Positions 49,201 to 59,355 are shown, numbered from the stretch's first letter. The stretch: 64,000 bases of DNA from Aquila chrysaetos chrysaetos (GCF_900496995.4 NC_044018.1:29492047-29556046); one strand, 5' to 3'. Made by a program: numbers and translations. The notes: generated from the letters alone by a model not told the origin.

Positions 49201-52200
49201 CCTGCCAGGGACCAGAACGTTCAGCTTGGTCCCTGTCACCCTGGTGGGACCTCGGGGGTTGGCCAGGGGACCCCCAAATCCCCCAGGCTCTTGGGCACAG
49301 GGCATATATCCCTATCTCCCATCCTACCCTGGCTGCACACGTACGGGGGTCCCCACCTGCTCCCCACCAACCGCGTTGGTGCCCTTGACTGGTCCCAGTT
49401 TCCGTGCGGAGCCGCTGGAGGGCTCGGAGCAGGAGAAGGCCACCTACTCCCTGCACAAGCGGCGGAAGATCCTGAGGCTGGTGAGCCAGTGGGTGCTGCT
49501 CTACGGGCGGCTGCTGCAGGGCGACCGCAGCACCACGGCTCTGCTGCAGGTACCAGGAGTGGGGCGGAGAGGTGGGGGGAAATGTCCCCGGAGGGGTCTG
49601 GCTGTGACCACCCCACGCTGACCGCTGGGCATCTTCGTCCCGCAGAACCTCGCGGACCTGGCGAGCCGGGACCCTCGCCTGGGTGGACTGGTCCAGGAGC
49701 AAGCGCAGGACCGCCGGCGGCCCCGAGCGTGAGTCCCCCGGGGGAAGGAGGGACGTCCCCATCCGAAACAGAGCCTGGCTCTGTCCCCCCACGCCACTGC
49801 TGATGCCCATGTCCCTGGGTCCTGCACCCCTCGTACCCGGGGTGGGGGGGGGTTGTACTTTTCACGGGGCTGAGCTTTCAGCCAACAAAGCAATGATTGC
49901 CAAGACTGGGGGGATGCCAGCAGCTCTCAGGCCACCTTGTCCCCAGCATGGGATTTTCCCAGCCACAGGGAGGGTGTCAAACGCTGCCAGGACTCCCCTG
50001 TGGGGCAGGGATGCTCGGGGGGGCTTGGGGGCTGCAGGACGCGGTTCTGTCTCCAGCGCAGATGTGGGCTGCGGGGCTCTAACACTGCCTTGCTCCTCTC
50101 TCTGCAGGCTGGAGAACGGAGACGGCAGCGTTTCTCCCCAGCCCAAGGTAGGGGTGGCCCTGGAGGGGTGGGGGGGGTAGTGGAAAGCTGGGTCACCCCT
50201 GCCGTCTGGGGACCCCCGGCAGGAGGGGTGGCCGGTGGGGAGGCATCCTCCCTGCTCTCTTCCACCTTGGCCGCAGGCTCGGAGCTCGGGGAACTGGCTC
50301 ACAAGCCAGGAGGAGGCAATTTTGAACAGCAGCTGTGCCTTAAGAGCCCAGGACAAAGGTACGGCCGCTCACGGTGGGGACTGTCCCCTCCCCGGCGGCT
50401 GGGACACTAAAGCCCTCTCCCCCCCCGCCGTAGTGCCCTACGAGATCTACAGACCGGACCATTCGTGCCTGATCACGGTGCTGCCCGTCAACGCCTCGGT
50501 GCGGGACATCTTGCGGTCCCTCGCCCCCCGGCTCGGCCGGGATGGGGAGCACATCCTGGTGAAGGTGAATTCGGCCGGAGGTGAGTGGGCTCTCCCAGGG
50601 ATGCCACCGTGCGTGGGCTGCCACTGCGCCATGGTAACGGTTGCCCCGTGCCCAGCCAGGATCTGGCCCCTTCTCCATCCCGGCACCGACCGTCCTCTCT
50701 CCCGCAGATAAAGTGGGGCTGCAGCTGGATGCCGTGGGGGTGTTCACAGCGCTGGGGCTCAATGAGAGGCTCTTCGCCGTGAGCGTGGAGGAGCTGGGCA
50801 GCCTGGTGAGCACCGGGTGGGGGGGGTCCCCAGGATGGGCAGCACCAGGCTGGCCCCCTGAGCGGGGTTTGGGGCTGCAGTGCCTCCGTAGCAGCTCAGG
50901 GTTGGGGGTGTCCATCCCTCCCTGCTCCTCTCCCCCCCGGAGAAGGGGCTGGCGTTGCCCTCCCCGCCGCGGTGGCTAATGGCAGGAGGGGTCAGGCGTC
51001 CTCTCCTGCGCACAGACCCCCCACCCCGAGCAGCTGGGACCCCATGTCGGCTCCTCGGAGACCCTGGACCTCATCAGCTCCAAGGACCTGGCCAGCCACC
51101 TCACCGACTACGACTGGAACCTCTTCAAGAGCATCCACCAGGTAGGGCCAGCGCCCAGACTGCAGCAGGAGACACCTCCGGGGTGGCTTTCGGGATACCC
51201 CTCAGCTGCCGCCTTGGGCTTCGCAGGTGGAAATGATCCACTACATCGTCGGGCCGCAGAAGTTTCACGACGTGACCACGGCCAACCTGGAGCGGGTCAT
51301 GCGGCGCTTCAACGAGCTGCAGTACTGGGTGGCCACGGAGCTGTGCCTCTGCCCCGAGGTGGGCAGGCGAGCCCAGCTCCTCCGCAAGTTCATCAAGCTG
51401 GCTGCACAGTGAGTGCCTCACCGCCTGCACCCCGGTCCTGCGAGGACGGAGCCGGTGGTGACCTTCTCGCCTGACTCTGTCCCCGCCTGCAGCCTCAAGG
51501 AGCAGAAGAACCTGAATTCCTTCTTCGCGGTGATGTTTGGTGTGAGCAACACGGCCGTCAGCCGCCTGGCCAAGACCTGGGAGGTAACCACCTTCGGGCT
51601 GCTGCCAGCCCTGCGAGGTCCCCCGTGGTCTGCAGTGATGGATCGGGGTCCCCTGGCTTGGGCAGCGGGCAAGGGTGGCCCGGGTGCTGGGGTCCAGGCA
51701 GAGCCTGCACCCATAAGCTCTGAGCAAGGGAGCTGCTAAGGGCAGGGAGCGCATTTCCCACCGGGCGGGGGGCCAGGATCAGCCCCTGGGTCTGGTTAGA
51801 CCCAGCCAGGGGCCAAAATACCCCATACTGGAACGGCAACGGGCTCCGAACATGTTGCTCACGAGCACCCGGAGCAGGCGGTGTTGCAGAGCCCACGGAG
51901 GTGGAATGAGGCGGGTGGAGAGCAGGAGGTTCTGGGAGAGCTGGGGGGGTCTCTGGGGGTGGGAAAGCCGGGGTGCCGGCACCACTGACCCTCTCTCTGC
52001 GCAGAGGTTGCCCCACAAGATCCGAAAGCTGCATTCGGCGCTGGAGCGGATGCTGGTGAGCGCAGCCCCTTCCCTCTCCACATCCCCCTTCCCAGCAGGG
52101 TTTGCCCCTGCTTCCCAAAAGTTGCAAAGTCACAGGGGTGCCGTGGAAGTGCTGCCCCCCCCCCACTTTTTTCCCCTGCACCCGTGGCAGGCAGCAGCCA

Positions 52201-53936
52201 GGGCTGTGTCCCCTGCCTGCCCCGCGCTGAGGTCCCGCTCCGTCCCCAGGACCCGTCGTGGAACCACAGGGTCTATCGCCTGGCCGTCGCCAAGCTGAGC
52301 CCCCCCATCATCCCCTTCGTGCCCCTTCTCCTCAAAGGTGGGTACCTCAGCTTGGAAGCCGGCGGGCCTTTGCTGGGGGTGCCGGTGGGAATGGGTTGGG
52401 CTGGGGTGGCGGGGACCCCTTTGGATACATCCAGCCCTCGCCAGGGAGCAGGAAGCCAAATCTGATCCCTAAATCCCCCTCCCCAGACATGACGTTCATC
52501 CACGAGGGCAATCGCACGCTGGCCGAGAACCTCATCAACTTCGAGAAGATGGTGAGTGGGGCGGGTTGGCTCCCCACGGACCCCCACCTTAGGGGACCTG
52601 CTGTCCCCGCATCCCCTGGGATGCAGATCCAGAGCATCCCCGCGGCATTAGCGCAGACCCCCCGGCAGCCAGGATCCCTGGGGGGCACGGGGCAGCCGCA
52701 GCCGCCGCTGAAGCCAGAGGGGACTGTGTTTTACCAGCCTGGGAGCAAAGTGGGGCCAGGTGACAGCAAGTGACCTTTGTGCATTGCCCACAGCACATGA
52801 TGGCAAAGACCGTGCGTGTCCTGCAGCGCTGCCGGGGCCACGCACATGGTGAGTGTTCCCGGGTGGGGGCAAGGATGGGGCTGGGCACCAGGGCTCCTTT
52901 GGGATGGGGCTGAGCTCCTGCTCTCTGTCTGCACCCAGCTCCGCTCTCCCCGCTGCGAAATCGCTCCCCGCACCGGCCAGAGGACCCCAAGGCCGTCAGG
53001 ATCTCCACATGTATGTCTGGGGTTTGCCCATCCGTCCCCCACTCCTGCGCTGGGAGACCCCCACCCCTCGGGGCTACGTGGGGCTGGATGAGGGGGGGAC
53101 ATCCTGTGGGCATCAGCCTGGCTACAGCGGGTGAAAACTGGTCCAGATGCTGTCGATGCCTCGGAGTACCCAGGGATGGAGGCTGAGCTCCCTCTGCTGA
53201 GTGGTGCAAGCCCGTGGGTGGCACGCTGCTGGCTGGAGGCACCAGTCAGCATCTCCTTGTCCTGAAGAGAGTCACGGAGTGCTTCCAGCATGTCTGAAGC
53301 ACTCTAGTTGTTAGGCAGCAGGCTGGGGCATCGCTTTGCCCCATGGAGCAAGTCTGTCCCCGCTTGCTCCTGCTCCTTCAGCTCCAGTGGGTTCCTGGAG
53401 GTGATGGAAGGGATCCGTGAGCTGAGGGAGAAGGGATGGAGGGGATCCATCAGCCAGCGGAGGCGGGATGGAAGGGGATTTGTGAGCCAGGGGAGAGGTG
53501 ATGGAGGGGATCCATGAGCTGGGGGAGAGGCGGTGGAAGGAATTTCAATGAGCTGAGCAAGAGGCGATAAAGAGGGATCCTCCAAGCTGGAGGTGATAGG
53601 TTCGATGAGCTGAGCTAGAGGTGATGGAGGGGATTGAGCCAAGCCAGCAGCAGTGGAAGCGGATCAGTGCGTCAAGCAAGAGGCAGTGAAGGGGGATCCA
53701 TGAAATGAGCCAGCGGTGATGGAGAGGGTGGGCAAGTTGAGCCGGAGGTGATGGAGGGGGATCGGTGAGCCCAGCTGGAGGCAGGAGCCCAGCCCTGATC
53801 TCAGCTCTCCCTGGCAGGCTCGGAGCAGTCCCTGAGCGTGCGAAGCCCCGTCTCCACCTGGGCATACCTGCAGCACCTGAAAGCCATCGACAGCCAGAAA
53901 GAGCTGCTGCGGCTTTCCCACGACCTGGAGTCCTGA
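39978..53936 (+). CDS. RAPGEF3: Rap guanine nucleotide exchange factor 3 (EPAC1), complete CDS in 27 exons
   Basis: EPAC1 loads GTP onto Rap1 and Rap2 when cAMP binds it, independently of PKA (family knowledge). The 27 exons listed below join in phase to 955 residues; from the internal ATG at 40206 the product is 879, close to the 881-residue human short form. Regions in order: DEP about 125-215, cyclic-nucleotide-binding about 270-405, REM about 420-550, RA-like about 592-715, CDC25 catalytic about 700-930. The cAMP pocket [15 protein letters not shown] has Arg354 (human Arg279) and Gln345 (human Gln270), the Gln replacing the usual Glu being typical of EPAC. The upstream ATG begins MKVR, like the human MKV start, but has C at -3; the internal ATG has A at -3. 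The upstream frame stays open back to at least 39522, so no stop defines the start. Confidence 0.98.
40290..45477 (+). other. RAPGEF3: RAPGEF3 intron 1
   Basis: A 5.2-kb GT-AG intron that makes up over a third of the gene. It has CpG clusters near 42085-42150 and 43865-43990 and a small duplication of gcgtgcagggagc at 40662-40700. I recognise no other exon or element in it. Confidence 0.85.
45478..45531 (+). CDS. RAPGEF3: RAPGEF3 exon 2
   Basis: 54 bases, residues 105-122, [18 protein letters not shown], phase 0 at both ends, acceptor TTTTCCAG and donor CAG|GTGGGT. It aligns with the acidic linker before the DEP domain. Confidence 0.95.
45849..45955 (+). CDS. RAPGEF3: RAPGEF3 exon 3
   Basis: Residues 123-158, start of the DEP domain: [20 protein letters not shown] then [10 protein letters not shown]. 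Donor CACAG|GTGGGA; the last codon is split after two bases. Confidence 0.97.
46130..46251 (+). CDS. RAPGEF3: RAPGEF3 exon 4
   Basis: Residues 158-199, DEP core [20 protein letters not shown] and [21 protein letters not shown] domains target EPAC1 to membranes. Phase 2 in, phase 1 out. Confidence 0.97.
46411..46585 (+). CDS. RAPGEF3: RAPGEF3 exon 5
   Basis: Residues 199-257, end of DEP ([17 protein letters not shown]) and the helical lead to the cAMP domain ([14 protein letters not shown]). The donor is CC|GTGAGT. Confidence 0.97.
46847..46931 (+). CDS. RAPGEF3: RAPGEF3 exon 6
   Basis: Residues 257-285, [20 protein letters not shown] then AVAHLSNS: N-terminal helices of the cAMP-binding domain, near-identical to the mammalian protein. 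Confidence 0.98.
47163..47223 (+). CDS. RAPGEF3: RAPGEF3 exon 7
   Basis: 61 bases, residues 286-306, [20 protein letters not shown]. Phase 0 in, phase 1 out, donor T|GTGAGT. Confidence 0.97.
47482..47558 (+). CDS. RAPGEF3: RAPGEF3 exon 8
   Basis: Residues 306-331, [20 protein letters not shown] then VVTHGK: beta-barrel of the cAMP-binding domain. Donor AAG|GTAGGT. Confidence 0.98.
47672..47818 (+). CDS. RAPGEF3: RAPGEF3 exon 9 (cAMP phosphate-binding cassette)
   Basis: Residues 332-380 in 49 whole codons. Contains [20 protein letters not shown], with Gln345 and Arg354 of the cAMP pocket, then [15 protein letters not shown]. The exon ends AAG and is followed by GCGAGC, a non-canonical GC donor. 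Confidence 0.97.
47819..47997 (+). other. RAPGEF3: RAPGEF3 intron 9, GC-AG type
   Basis: Starts GCGAGC and ends TCTCTCTAG. The protein alignment across the junction (HILK|DVEAN, matching the family) fixes both ends, and no GT donor nearby would keep the frame and the conserved residues. Confidence 0.85.
47998..48107 (+). CDS. RAPGEF3: RAPGEF3 exon 10
   Basis: Residues 381-417, [20 protein letters not shown], the hinge helix and lid that move when cAMP binds, followed by a Gly/Ser-rich linker. Confidence 0.97.
48359..48447 (+). CDS. RAPGEF3: RAPGEF3 exon 11
   Basis: Residues 417-447, [20 protein letters not shown]: start of the REM (Ras exchanger motif) region. Phase 2 in, phase 1 out. Confidence 0.97.
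49061..49139 (+). CDS. RAPGEF3: RAPGEF3 exon 12
   Basis: Residues 447-473, [20 protein letters not shown] then CRALLH. The exon ends CAC CA and is followed directly by ATATCCTTCT, a U12-type AT donor, instead of a GT site. Confidence 0.96.
49140..49398 (+). other. RAPGEF3: RAPGEF3 intron 12, U12-type AT-AG
   Basis: The donor ATATCCTTCT differs from the U12 AT-class consensus at one position. A branch-site match CCCTTGAC (49382-49389) places the branch A at 49388, ten bases before the AG at 49397-49398. No polypyrimidine tract is present, as expected for minor-spliceosome introns. The splice restores the His codon (CA+T) and the family sequence LLHHFRAEP. Confidence 0.9.
49399..49549 (+). CDS. 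RAPGEF3: RAPGEF3 exon 13
   Basis: Residues 473-523, [20 protein letters not shown] then [19 protein letters not shown] helices. Phase 2 in, phase 0 out. Confidence 0.97.
49646..49728 (+). CDS. RAPGEF3: RAPGEF3 exon 14
   Basis: Residues 524-551, [20 protein letters not shown] and an Arg-rich end. It closes the REM region. Donor GC|GTGAGT. Confidence 0.95.
50108..50147 (+). CDS. RAPGEF3: RAPGEF3 exon 15 (micro-exon)
   Basis: Only 40 bases, residues 551-564, [13 protein letters not shown]. It matches the family linker (LENG..SPQ). Acceptor CTCTGCAG and donor AAG|GTAGGG. Confidence 0.93.
50277..50358 (+). CDS. RAPGEF3: RAPGEF3 exon 16
   Basis: Residues 565-592, [20 protein letters not shown] then ALRAQDK: linker leading to the RA-like domain. 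It is less conserved than its neighbours, but phases 0 in and 1 out fit. Confidence 0.92.
50434..50580 (+). CDS. RAPGEF3: RAPGEF3 exon 17
   Basis: Residues 592-641, [20 protein letters not shown], then [10 protein letters not shown]: first half of the RA-like (ubiquitin-fold) domain. Acceptor CCGCCGTAG. Confidence 0.97.
50708..50805 (+). CDS. RAPGEF3: RAPGEF3 exon 18
   Basis: Residues 641-673, [20 protein letters not shown] then [12 protein letters not shown]: second half of the RA-like domain. Confidence 0.97.
51016..51141 (+). CDS. RAPGEF3: RAPGEF3 exon 19
   Basis: Residues 674-715 in 42 whole codons. [13 protein letters not shown] then [20 protein letters not shown] and KSIHQ: start of the CDC25 catalytic domain. 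Confidence 0.98.
51227..51408 (+). CDS. RAPGEF3: RAPGEF3 exon 20
   Basis: Residues 716-776, CDC25 domain: [40 protein letters not shown] and [10 protein letters not shown]. These helices form the Rap-binding core. Donor CA|GTGAGT. Confidence 0.99.
51493..51583 (+). CDS. RAPGEF3: RAPGEF3 exon 21
   Basis: Residues 776-806, [20 protein letters not shown] then [10 protein letters not shown], the most conserved CDC25 motif (NLNSFFAV), adjacent to the catalytic helical hairpin. Confidence 0.99.
52005..52055 (+). CDS. RAPGEF3: RAPGEF3 exon 22
   Basis: 51 bases, residues 807-823, [17 protein letters not shown], phase 0 at both ends. Confidence 0.97.
52250..52337 (+). CDS. RAPGEF3: RAPGEF3 exon 23
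   Basis: Residues 824-853, [20 protein letters not shown] then IPFVPLLLK: the catalytic hairpin and the strand that contacts Rap. Confidence 0.98.
52487..52551 (+). CDS. RAPGEF3: RAPGEF3 exon 24
   Basis: Residues 853-874, [20 protein letters not shown] then KM; the DxTFIHEGN motif is typical of CDC25 domains. Confidence 0.98.
52794..52848 (+). CDS. RAPGEF3: RAPGEF3 exon 25
   Basis: Residues 875-893, [18 protein letters not shown], the last conserved helix of the CDC25 domain. Donor G|GTGAGT. Confidence 0.94.
52939..53010 (+). CDS. RAPGEF3: RAPGEF3 exon 26
   Basis: Residues 893-917, [20 protein letters not shown] then ISTC; linker with the family PLSPLR and RISTC motifs. Donor T|GTATGT. Confidence 0.95.
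53011..53817 (+). other. RAPGEF3: RAPGEF3 intron 26 with minisatellite
   Basis: An 807-base GT-AG intron. Its second half is the GATGGAGGGGATCCATGAGC-type repeat annotated separately. Confidence 0.9.
53395..53790. repeat. About 36-bp degenerate minisatellite in RAPGEF3 intron 26
   Basis: Ten or eleven imperfect units with the core GAGGTGATGGAGGGGATCCA and ATGAGCTGAG-like spacers. It ends within 30 bases of the last exon's acceptor. Confidence 0.88.
53818..53936 (+). CDS. RAPGEF3: RAPGEF3 exon 27 (terminal)
   Basis: Residues 917-955, [20 protein letters not shown] then [18 protein letters not shown] and TGA at 53934-53936. The C-terminal helix matches the family. Confidence 0.97.
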
Positions 53937-56900
53937 CTGGGATGGACGGCCGGAGGGCCGGAGGGGGACCGGAGCAGGGATGCGGCAGCCTGTCTGCCGG
54001 TGGCGGGGGCAGCCCCGTGGCTCTGCTCCCGGTAGCACTGGGCACAGGGCTGTGTTGGAGCCGGCCAAGAGCAGCCTCTGCTCGGCCGTGCCGCCGGCTG
54101 CGGGCACCAGGTCTGGCACCGCAAGGCAGCCGGCAGCCCATGTCGGCTGCGGGCAGGCGAGGGCCACGGACAGCAGAGTGAGCAATAGAGGTATTTTTGT
54201 ATGCAAGGCTGCACTCCCTTTTCTTCTCCATGCAGCAGCCTGGATTCACTCCCTGCACTGGCCCCAGGGGGAGGAAGGAGCCCTGGCTGCCCCCCGATGC
54301 TGCCCACCCTGGAGGTGCCAGGCTGGAAGATGCCCCTTCCTCCTGGAGGGACGCAAGCCAGAGCATCCCTATGAGCAGGGAACGCCACGTCTGTCTCCAA
54401 CGGGGTGCAGACACCCAGGCTGAGCTCAGGGTCTGGCTCATGCTGCCCCACGGATCCTGCCGGCAGCCCCAGAGGGGACCTGCCCTTCCCTCTGTCCTAT
54501 GTGTCCCATGGGACGTGCTGGCTGTGTCCCCTGTCCTGGCCTCTGGGAGCTGCATGACCCCAGCAGCCACAGGGGAGGTATCTTGATCTTCCCCAGGACT
54601 GTTGGGGCTTAAACCAGCCCATGCTGCCAAACCTTGGGCTAATCATAACCTTCTCCGTGCCTCAGTTTCCCCACATGGATGGGGGCAGGACTAGCCACGT
54701 ACAGCCGTGACGCAGAAGCAGGACAGCATCCCTCATGGAAGGAAGCTGTGGTGGCCTCGTGATGGAGATGGTGATCTGCTCTGGCGGTTCCCAACCCATG
54801 CCCAGTTGCTGCTGGGCCGCGAGCAGGGGTTTGGGGGCGATGTCTTTGAAGGAGTCAGAGCTGACAGACCCCAGGGGTGAGGAGCCCCATCCCTCCACCC
54901 AGAGCATCTCTGTATGCGCACAGAACAGTTTTAGCAATGACCTTCCCAACGCTCTGAGCAGGCCTGCATGAAGCTACGGGGTGCAGAGGAGATTGCAGCC
55001 CCTAAAAGCTCCCACGTTTGGAGGGTACCAATGTGGGGGAGGCTCGCAGCCCCTGGCAGGTCCATGCCCCAGCTGGGACACCACGGAGCCACAGCACGGA
55101 GCCGCAAGCCAAAGCCCCCCCAGCCTTGCCCCAGGTACGGCTGGGCTACGAGGGGCCAGAGCACTGCTGCATTAATTGCTCTTTTCAGTCTCGCCATGCA
55201 GATGAATGGGTTGCTTAAAATAAAAGTCCCCATCATACCTAAATAATGTTTCAAGCCATGCAGCCAGCTACGAGATGGGATGCGGGCTCCTTGCAGCTCC
55301 CAGCACCACATCCATCCCAGGACCACCAGTTGCCCCGCAATGCGAAGCCTGGCTTTGTGGTTCCCTGCAAGGCAGTGGGTGACCGTGCTCGATGGGGACC
55401 ACTTTTTGACACCTGGCATCTCCCAGGTTTCTAACTCTAGCCCCATGCATGGTCCCAGCAGCACGCGTGTCCAGGCAAGCCAGGGCAAAGCAGAGAGGCG
55501 ACGGCGATTCCTTGGCATCTGGACCCAGCAGCCCAGACTACCCACAGTCACCTTTCCCAGGATGTTTCCCCGAAAGACCAAAGGATCCTTGAAATGAAAG
55601 AGCTCGTGCATGGGGAAGGAAGGGTTAAACCAGAGTTGCACATTTTCTGGGTGTTTCTGGGCCTGCAGATTACTTTCAGTCTGCAGGTTGGCTGGCCGGG
55701 TCAATGGATGTGTCTTGGGGCTTTCCCTTCCTTGGCTGCCGGTGGGATGCTGGCCCGGTCAGCTGGCTTGGCTGGAGAAATCTCCAGTCGAATGGAAAAG
55801 TTGACCCTTGTCTGGTTTTTCCAGTGCAGGCTGTGAAGAGCATCCCGTTGGGGAGCTCACCGCGGCCCGTGCACGTCCACAACCCACAAGCCTGTATCCT
55901 CCACAAGCTGTGTTTTCCCTAGGAGCACGAGCACGAAGGTCCAGCCCCACCAGCAATTCCCATGGAGCTGCAAAAGCCCCGTGATATCCTGGAGGGTGAG
56001 GGAAAACCTGGAGAGATATTCTGGAAAAGGGCAACGAGTCCAGGAGGGTGCAGAGAGGAGGATGGCAGCAGGGGATAGGGATGAAGCTCAGTGTCGGGCA
56101 GCCCTGCTCATAGAAACACCGGACTGTGCAAAAATAAGAGGCTGGATGCCTGCCTCCTTGAGCAAGGTAAAGCCAGGGTCTGGACGAGGGTGTAATGCAA
56201 GGGGCGAGAGCTAAAGGCATTGTTGGGCACAGGAGCAAGCATGGCTGCCCAGCTTCCACTCCTGCATCCCCAAGTCCGGGGCTTGCGTCTTGGCAATTCC
56301 CTTCTCCTCTCCTCAGCTCTAATGCGAGAACAACACGAAGCCAGCCCCGGGGTGCTTGACTCACCGCCCTGCTGCAAGACACCTCATGGGCGAGCACCCC
56401 GAACAGGGTCACAGGGTTCGGTGACAGCCGGCAACGCTGTCATTCTGTCACCAGTGACTGACACTGGACCGTGGCCCAGCACACACCTACCCACTCTTGT
56501 TCCTGGACCTGCGAACCTTGAGAGTGGGTGAGGAGAGGCAGGTTGTCCCCAGAAGCTCGGAGGGCTTTGGTGTTTGCAGGTCCAGCACTGCTGGAAAGTA
56601 GTGGAAGGAATAAGATGCGTTGGACCACAGGGGTATGCAAGGACGGCAGGCGAGGAATGCTCACACCAGGCCACCAGCTTCTGGAAGGTGTGGCTGAGAA
56701 ACAGGGACAAACATGCTGTTCCCACGTCTTTGCTGGTGGAGCTGACACTCCCAGTTAAGCCCAAGACAAAAGGCATCATCTTCCACGGTGAGGTTGGGAA
56801 AGCAACCTTCTGCAAGAAGAGACGGGCTCCACCTCCTTCCTGCTCCATGGTGGGCATCCAGCTCCCTCACCGAGAGCTGCGGGACTCGCTCCATCTCCAG

Positions 56901-59208
56901 GCACTGCAGCTCCTGCTCCTCCTGGGCATCTCAGAGATGCAAGACGGATGCACGATGGCTGCAGCCATCCATCCAATATCCGACCCCACCGACGTGAGCT
57001 CCTCACCCCCAGCAGGGCTTGAGGCACAGCCCAAAGTTGGGGAAAGGTTGGCTTGCACATGAACCAGTTGATGGACTCAAAGAGCAGCCTCAGCACAGAG
57101 TGACACAAAGATGTCAGAAAAAACAAGGGTGCTGTCAGGGAGGACGGGTCAGCAGAGTCACCATCCCAAGGCGGAGAGTAGGAAATGACTGAGGGGTGAG
57201 AAAGAAGCCAAACCTGGTCCTTATTACACCAAATGCTGGTCTCCTGTGCCAGCTAACGCACCCCGAGGAATTAAGGCTGTTGCAATGCTGCTGTGTCGGC
57301 AGGATGAATTGCAGGCGGCTGCTGCCTGCTTTGCTGATGGAAGTTAGAAATTGTCTCCCCTTGGCTCAGATGGTGTTTGGAGGTCGGTTATCACCGGCCG
57401 AGGTGGAGGTGCCCAGGGAGTGAACCCCTCCTTGGTGGGGAGAGCTTGTCCTGGACCTGCTGCTTCTGGTGATGAAAGCATTGGGAGCGTGGCCATCTGG
57501 CAGCCACCGTGGCAAGCAGCCCAGGAGAGCCCGGGACTGTTTAGAGAAGCTCCAGGAGCCTCCGGCTGGGGACTCTTCCTGGCTTTGCATCATTGCAAAC
57601 GCCTGGCCAAACCAGAGGAACGTGGACCACAGGGGACCAGTCAGTATTGGACCATCCTTTGGAGGTCTGTCGCAGTGCATGGGCGAGGAGGCAGAGAAGT
57701 GGCTGCTATAAATCATTTGGGCTTTGGGCAAGGCTTGTGATAAGGCTTCCTGAGAAACCATGTAATCGTGTGAGGAGAAGCTGGAAACCAGCCGGTGCCT
57801 GTGATGGACCCTCAGGTGCAGCACCAACACGTTCTGTTGGTCTCTTCGTTATTTTCCTGGAAAGAAAAGGAAGGTCGATGCTTGCGGACAATACAACCGT
57901 GCTCCCTGATGGATGAGTTGAAGTCAGCCCATGCCAGCTCTTGAGGCACCATGGCTAGGAAGAGATGGGGAGATGTATGGAAGAGCTGAATTTCCCCAAC
58001 ATCCTTCAGCAGCAAAACAGGTTGAGGAGGTTCCTTCCTGCTTGCCTCGGTGCACTGCTTTCCAAACCAGAGTGGGAAAACCAGCAGTTTTTAAACCAAC
58101 CTCCAGAAGGATGGTGAGTTAGGTCTGGATTATTCTCCTGATGCGGTTTTGAGCGCAGCTCCGTGAGCGGCTGAGCTGGGCAGTGGAGGGATGTGGATGG
58201 AGATCGGCTCAGGGACAATTGCGGTGCCCCTTTGAAAACAGGGAGGCTGTGCCACGGTTCAGAGGCAGCATGAAGATGCCCTTGGAGGCAGGATGGGCGC
58301 TGACCTATTCTAGTCTGGTCACTCCCATGCCTTTGGGTGTACTGGTCAGCACATATGACACACTCCAGGACTGGGAACCAGTGGGAGCCAGGCCCCCTGC
58401 TAGGCTGTGGTAGCATGGAAAGCTGTCTCTCCTGCCAGATACACCAAAACACCCACCATCTGGGAACATCTTCCACTGGGATGCACTGAATTGAGCCTGG
58501 GCTGGCCCCGCTGTGGCCAGCGAAGAGGTTGATGACCGTGCCAGGCATGGGCTCAGCTCCCCCTCAGCATTACCCGTGGCTGTGGAGGCTCCCTGGAGAA
58601 GGGCAGCCCCACACAGGGTGGGGATGCCCCAGCTCTGGGCTTGCTCCAGGAGTGAGACCACACTGGGATAGCCCACAAAACCTACTCCCTGAGCAGCCTC
58701 GACGCTGAAGTCTGGCTTGTGGTTATGTCTGAGGGTTTCATTGTGCTGCTGGAAGACCTGGAGGCTTCAACCGAGGCTGGTCTGTGCTGTAAGTGGGGCA
58801 CAGCCTCCAGAGACAGTAGCTGAGGAAGGAGAAATCATTACCTCCAATTAACTGGGGAGCAGAAAGTTGCCCCCAGTTAGCACCAGTTGCACAGGAGCAT
58901 GTGGCACATCAAGGGACCAAGCTGTGGCACTGGTCACAGCTCGCATCTCTAATGGACCTGCTGGGCTCTGGATGGGCAAAGACCCCACTGAGAAGCTTCC
59001 CCCGTGCTCCTCAATCACCCCCAGGGGTTATGCAAGCGAGGAGTGGAGCAATACAGGGATACTGGATTTACCAGCCCTCCTCCCACTCCGAGCAGCCTAT
59101 AATTAAGCCATGCACATAATGAGTTTTGGCAAAGTTCGGGTGCAGCCTGCCCATGAAGCCCTCAGTGGCACCACGCTCCTCCCTCCCCTCCGCACCCCCA
59201 GGGAACCC
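53937..59208. other. RAPGEF3 3' UTR and RAPGEF3-ENDOU intergenic sequence
   Basis: The RAPGEF3 transcript end is uncertain: a variant AATAGA lies at 54184-54189, and the first canonical AATAAA is at 55219-55224, followed by TGTTT. No other gene, RNA gene or repeat family is recognised up to the ENDOU promoter. Frames in this stretch look random. Confidence 0.5.
55219..55224 (+). terminator. RAPGEF3: Candidate RAPGEF3 poly(A) signal
   Basis: AATAAA about 1.28 kb past the stop codon, with a T/G-rich element (aatgtttcaag) about 25 bases downstream. A nearer weak variant (AATAGA, 54184) could be used instead. Confidence 0.35.
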
Positions 59209-59294
59209 ACATATAGCAGGGAGTGCCAGGGAGCACCATCATTCCCAACCTGCTCTCCGGGACGCTCTGAAACGCCCAGCCCGCCGTCTACGGG
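59209..59294 (+). promoter_or_regulatory. ENDOU: Putative ENDOU TATA-type core promoter
   Basis: An ACATATAGC element (59209-59217) lies about 80 bases before the ENDOU start codon, which would give a short 5' UTR of about 50 bases. There is no CpG island, which fits a tissue-restricted gene. It was identified by position and motif only. Confidence 0.4.
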
Positions 59295-59355
59295 ATGATG
59301 AAGACCTGGATCCTCCTTGTCGGGGCAGGAATAGCCCTGGGCTGCGTGTCTGGCA
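59295..59355 (+). CDS. ENDOU: ENDOU exon 1, signal peptide
   Basis: Twenty codons and one base: MMKTWILLVGAGIALGCVSG. A basic residue, then a hydrophobic core, then Cys-Val-Ser-Gly suits signal-peptidase cleavage. A second in-frame ATG follows at 59298 and has A at -3. Donor A|GTGAGT. Confidence 0.88.
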
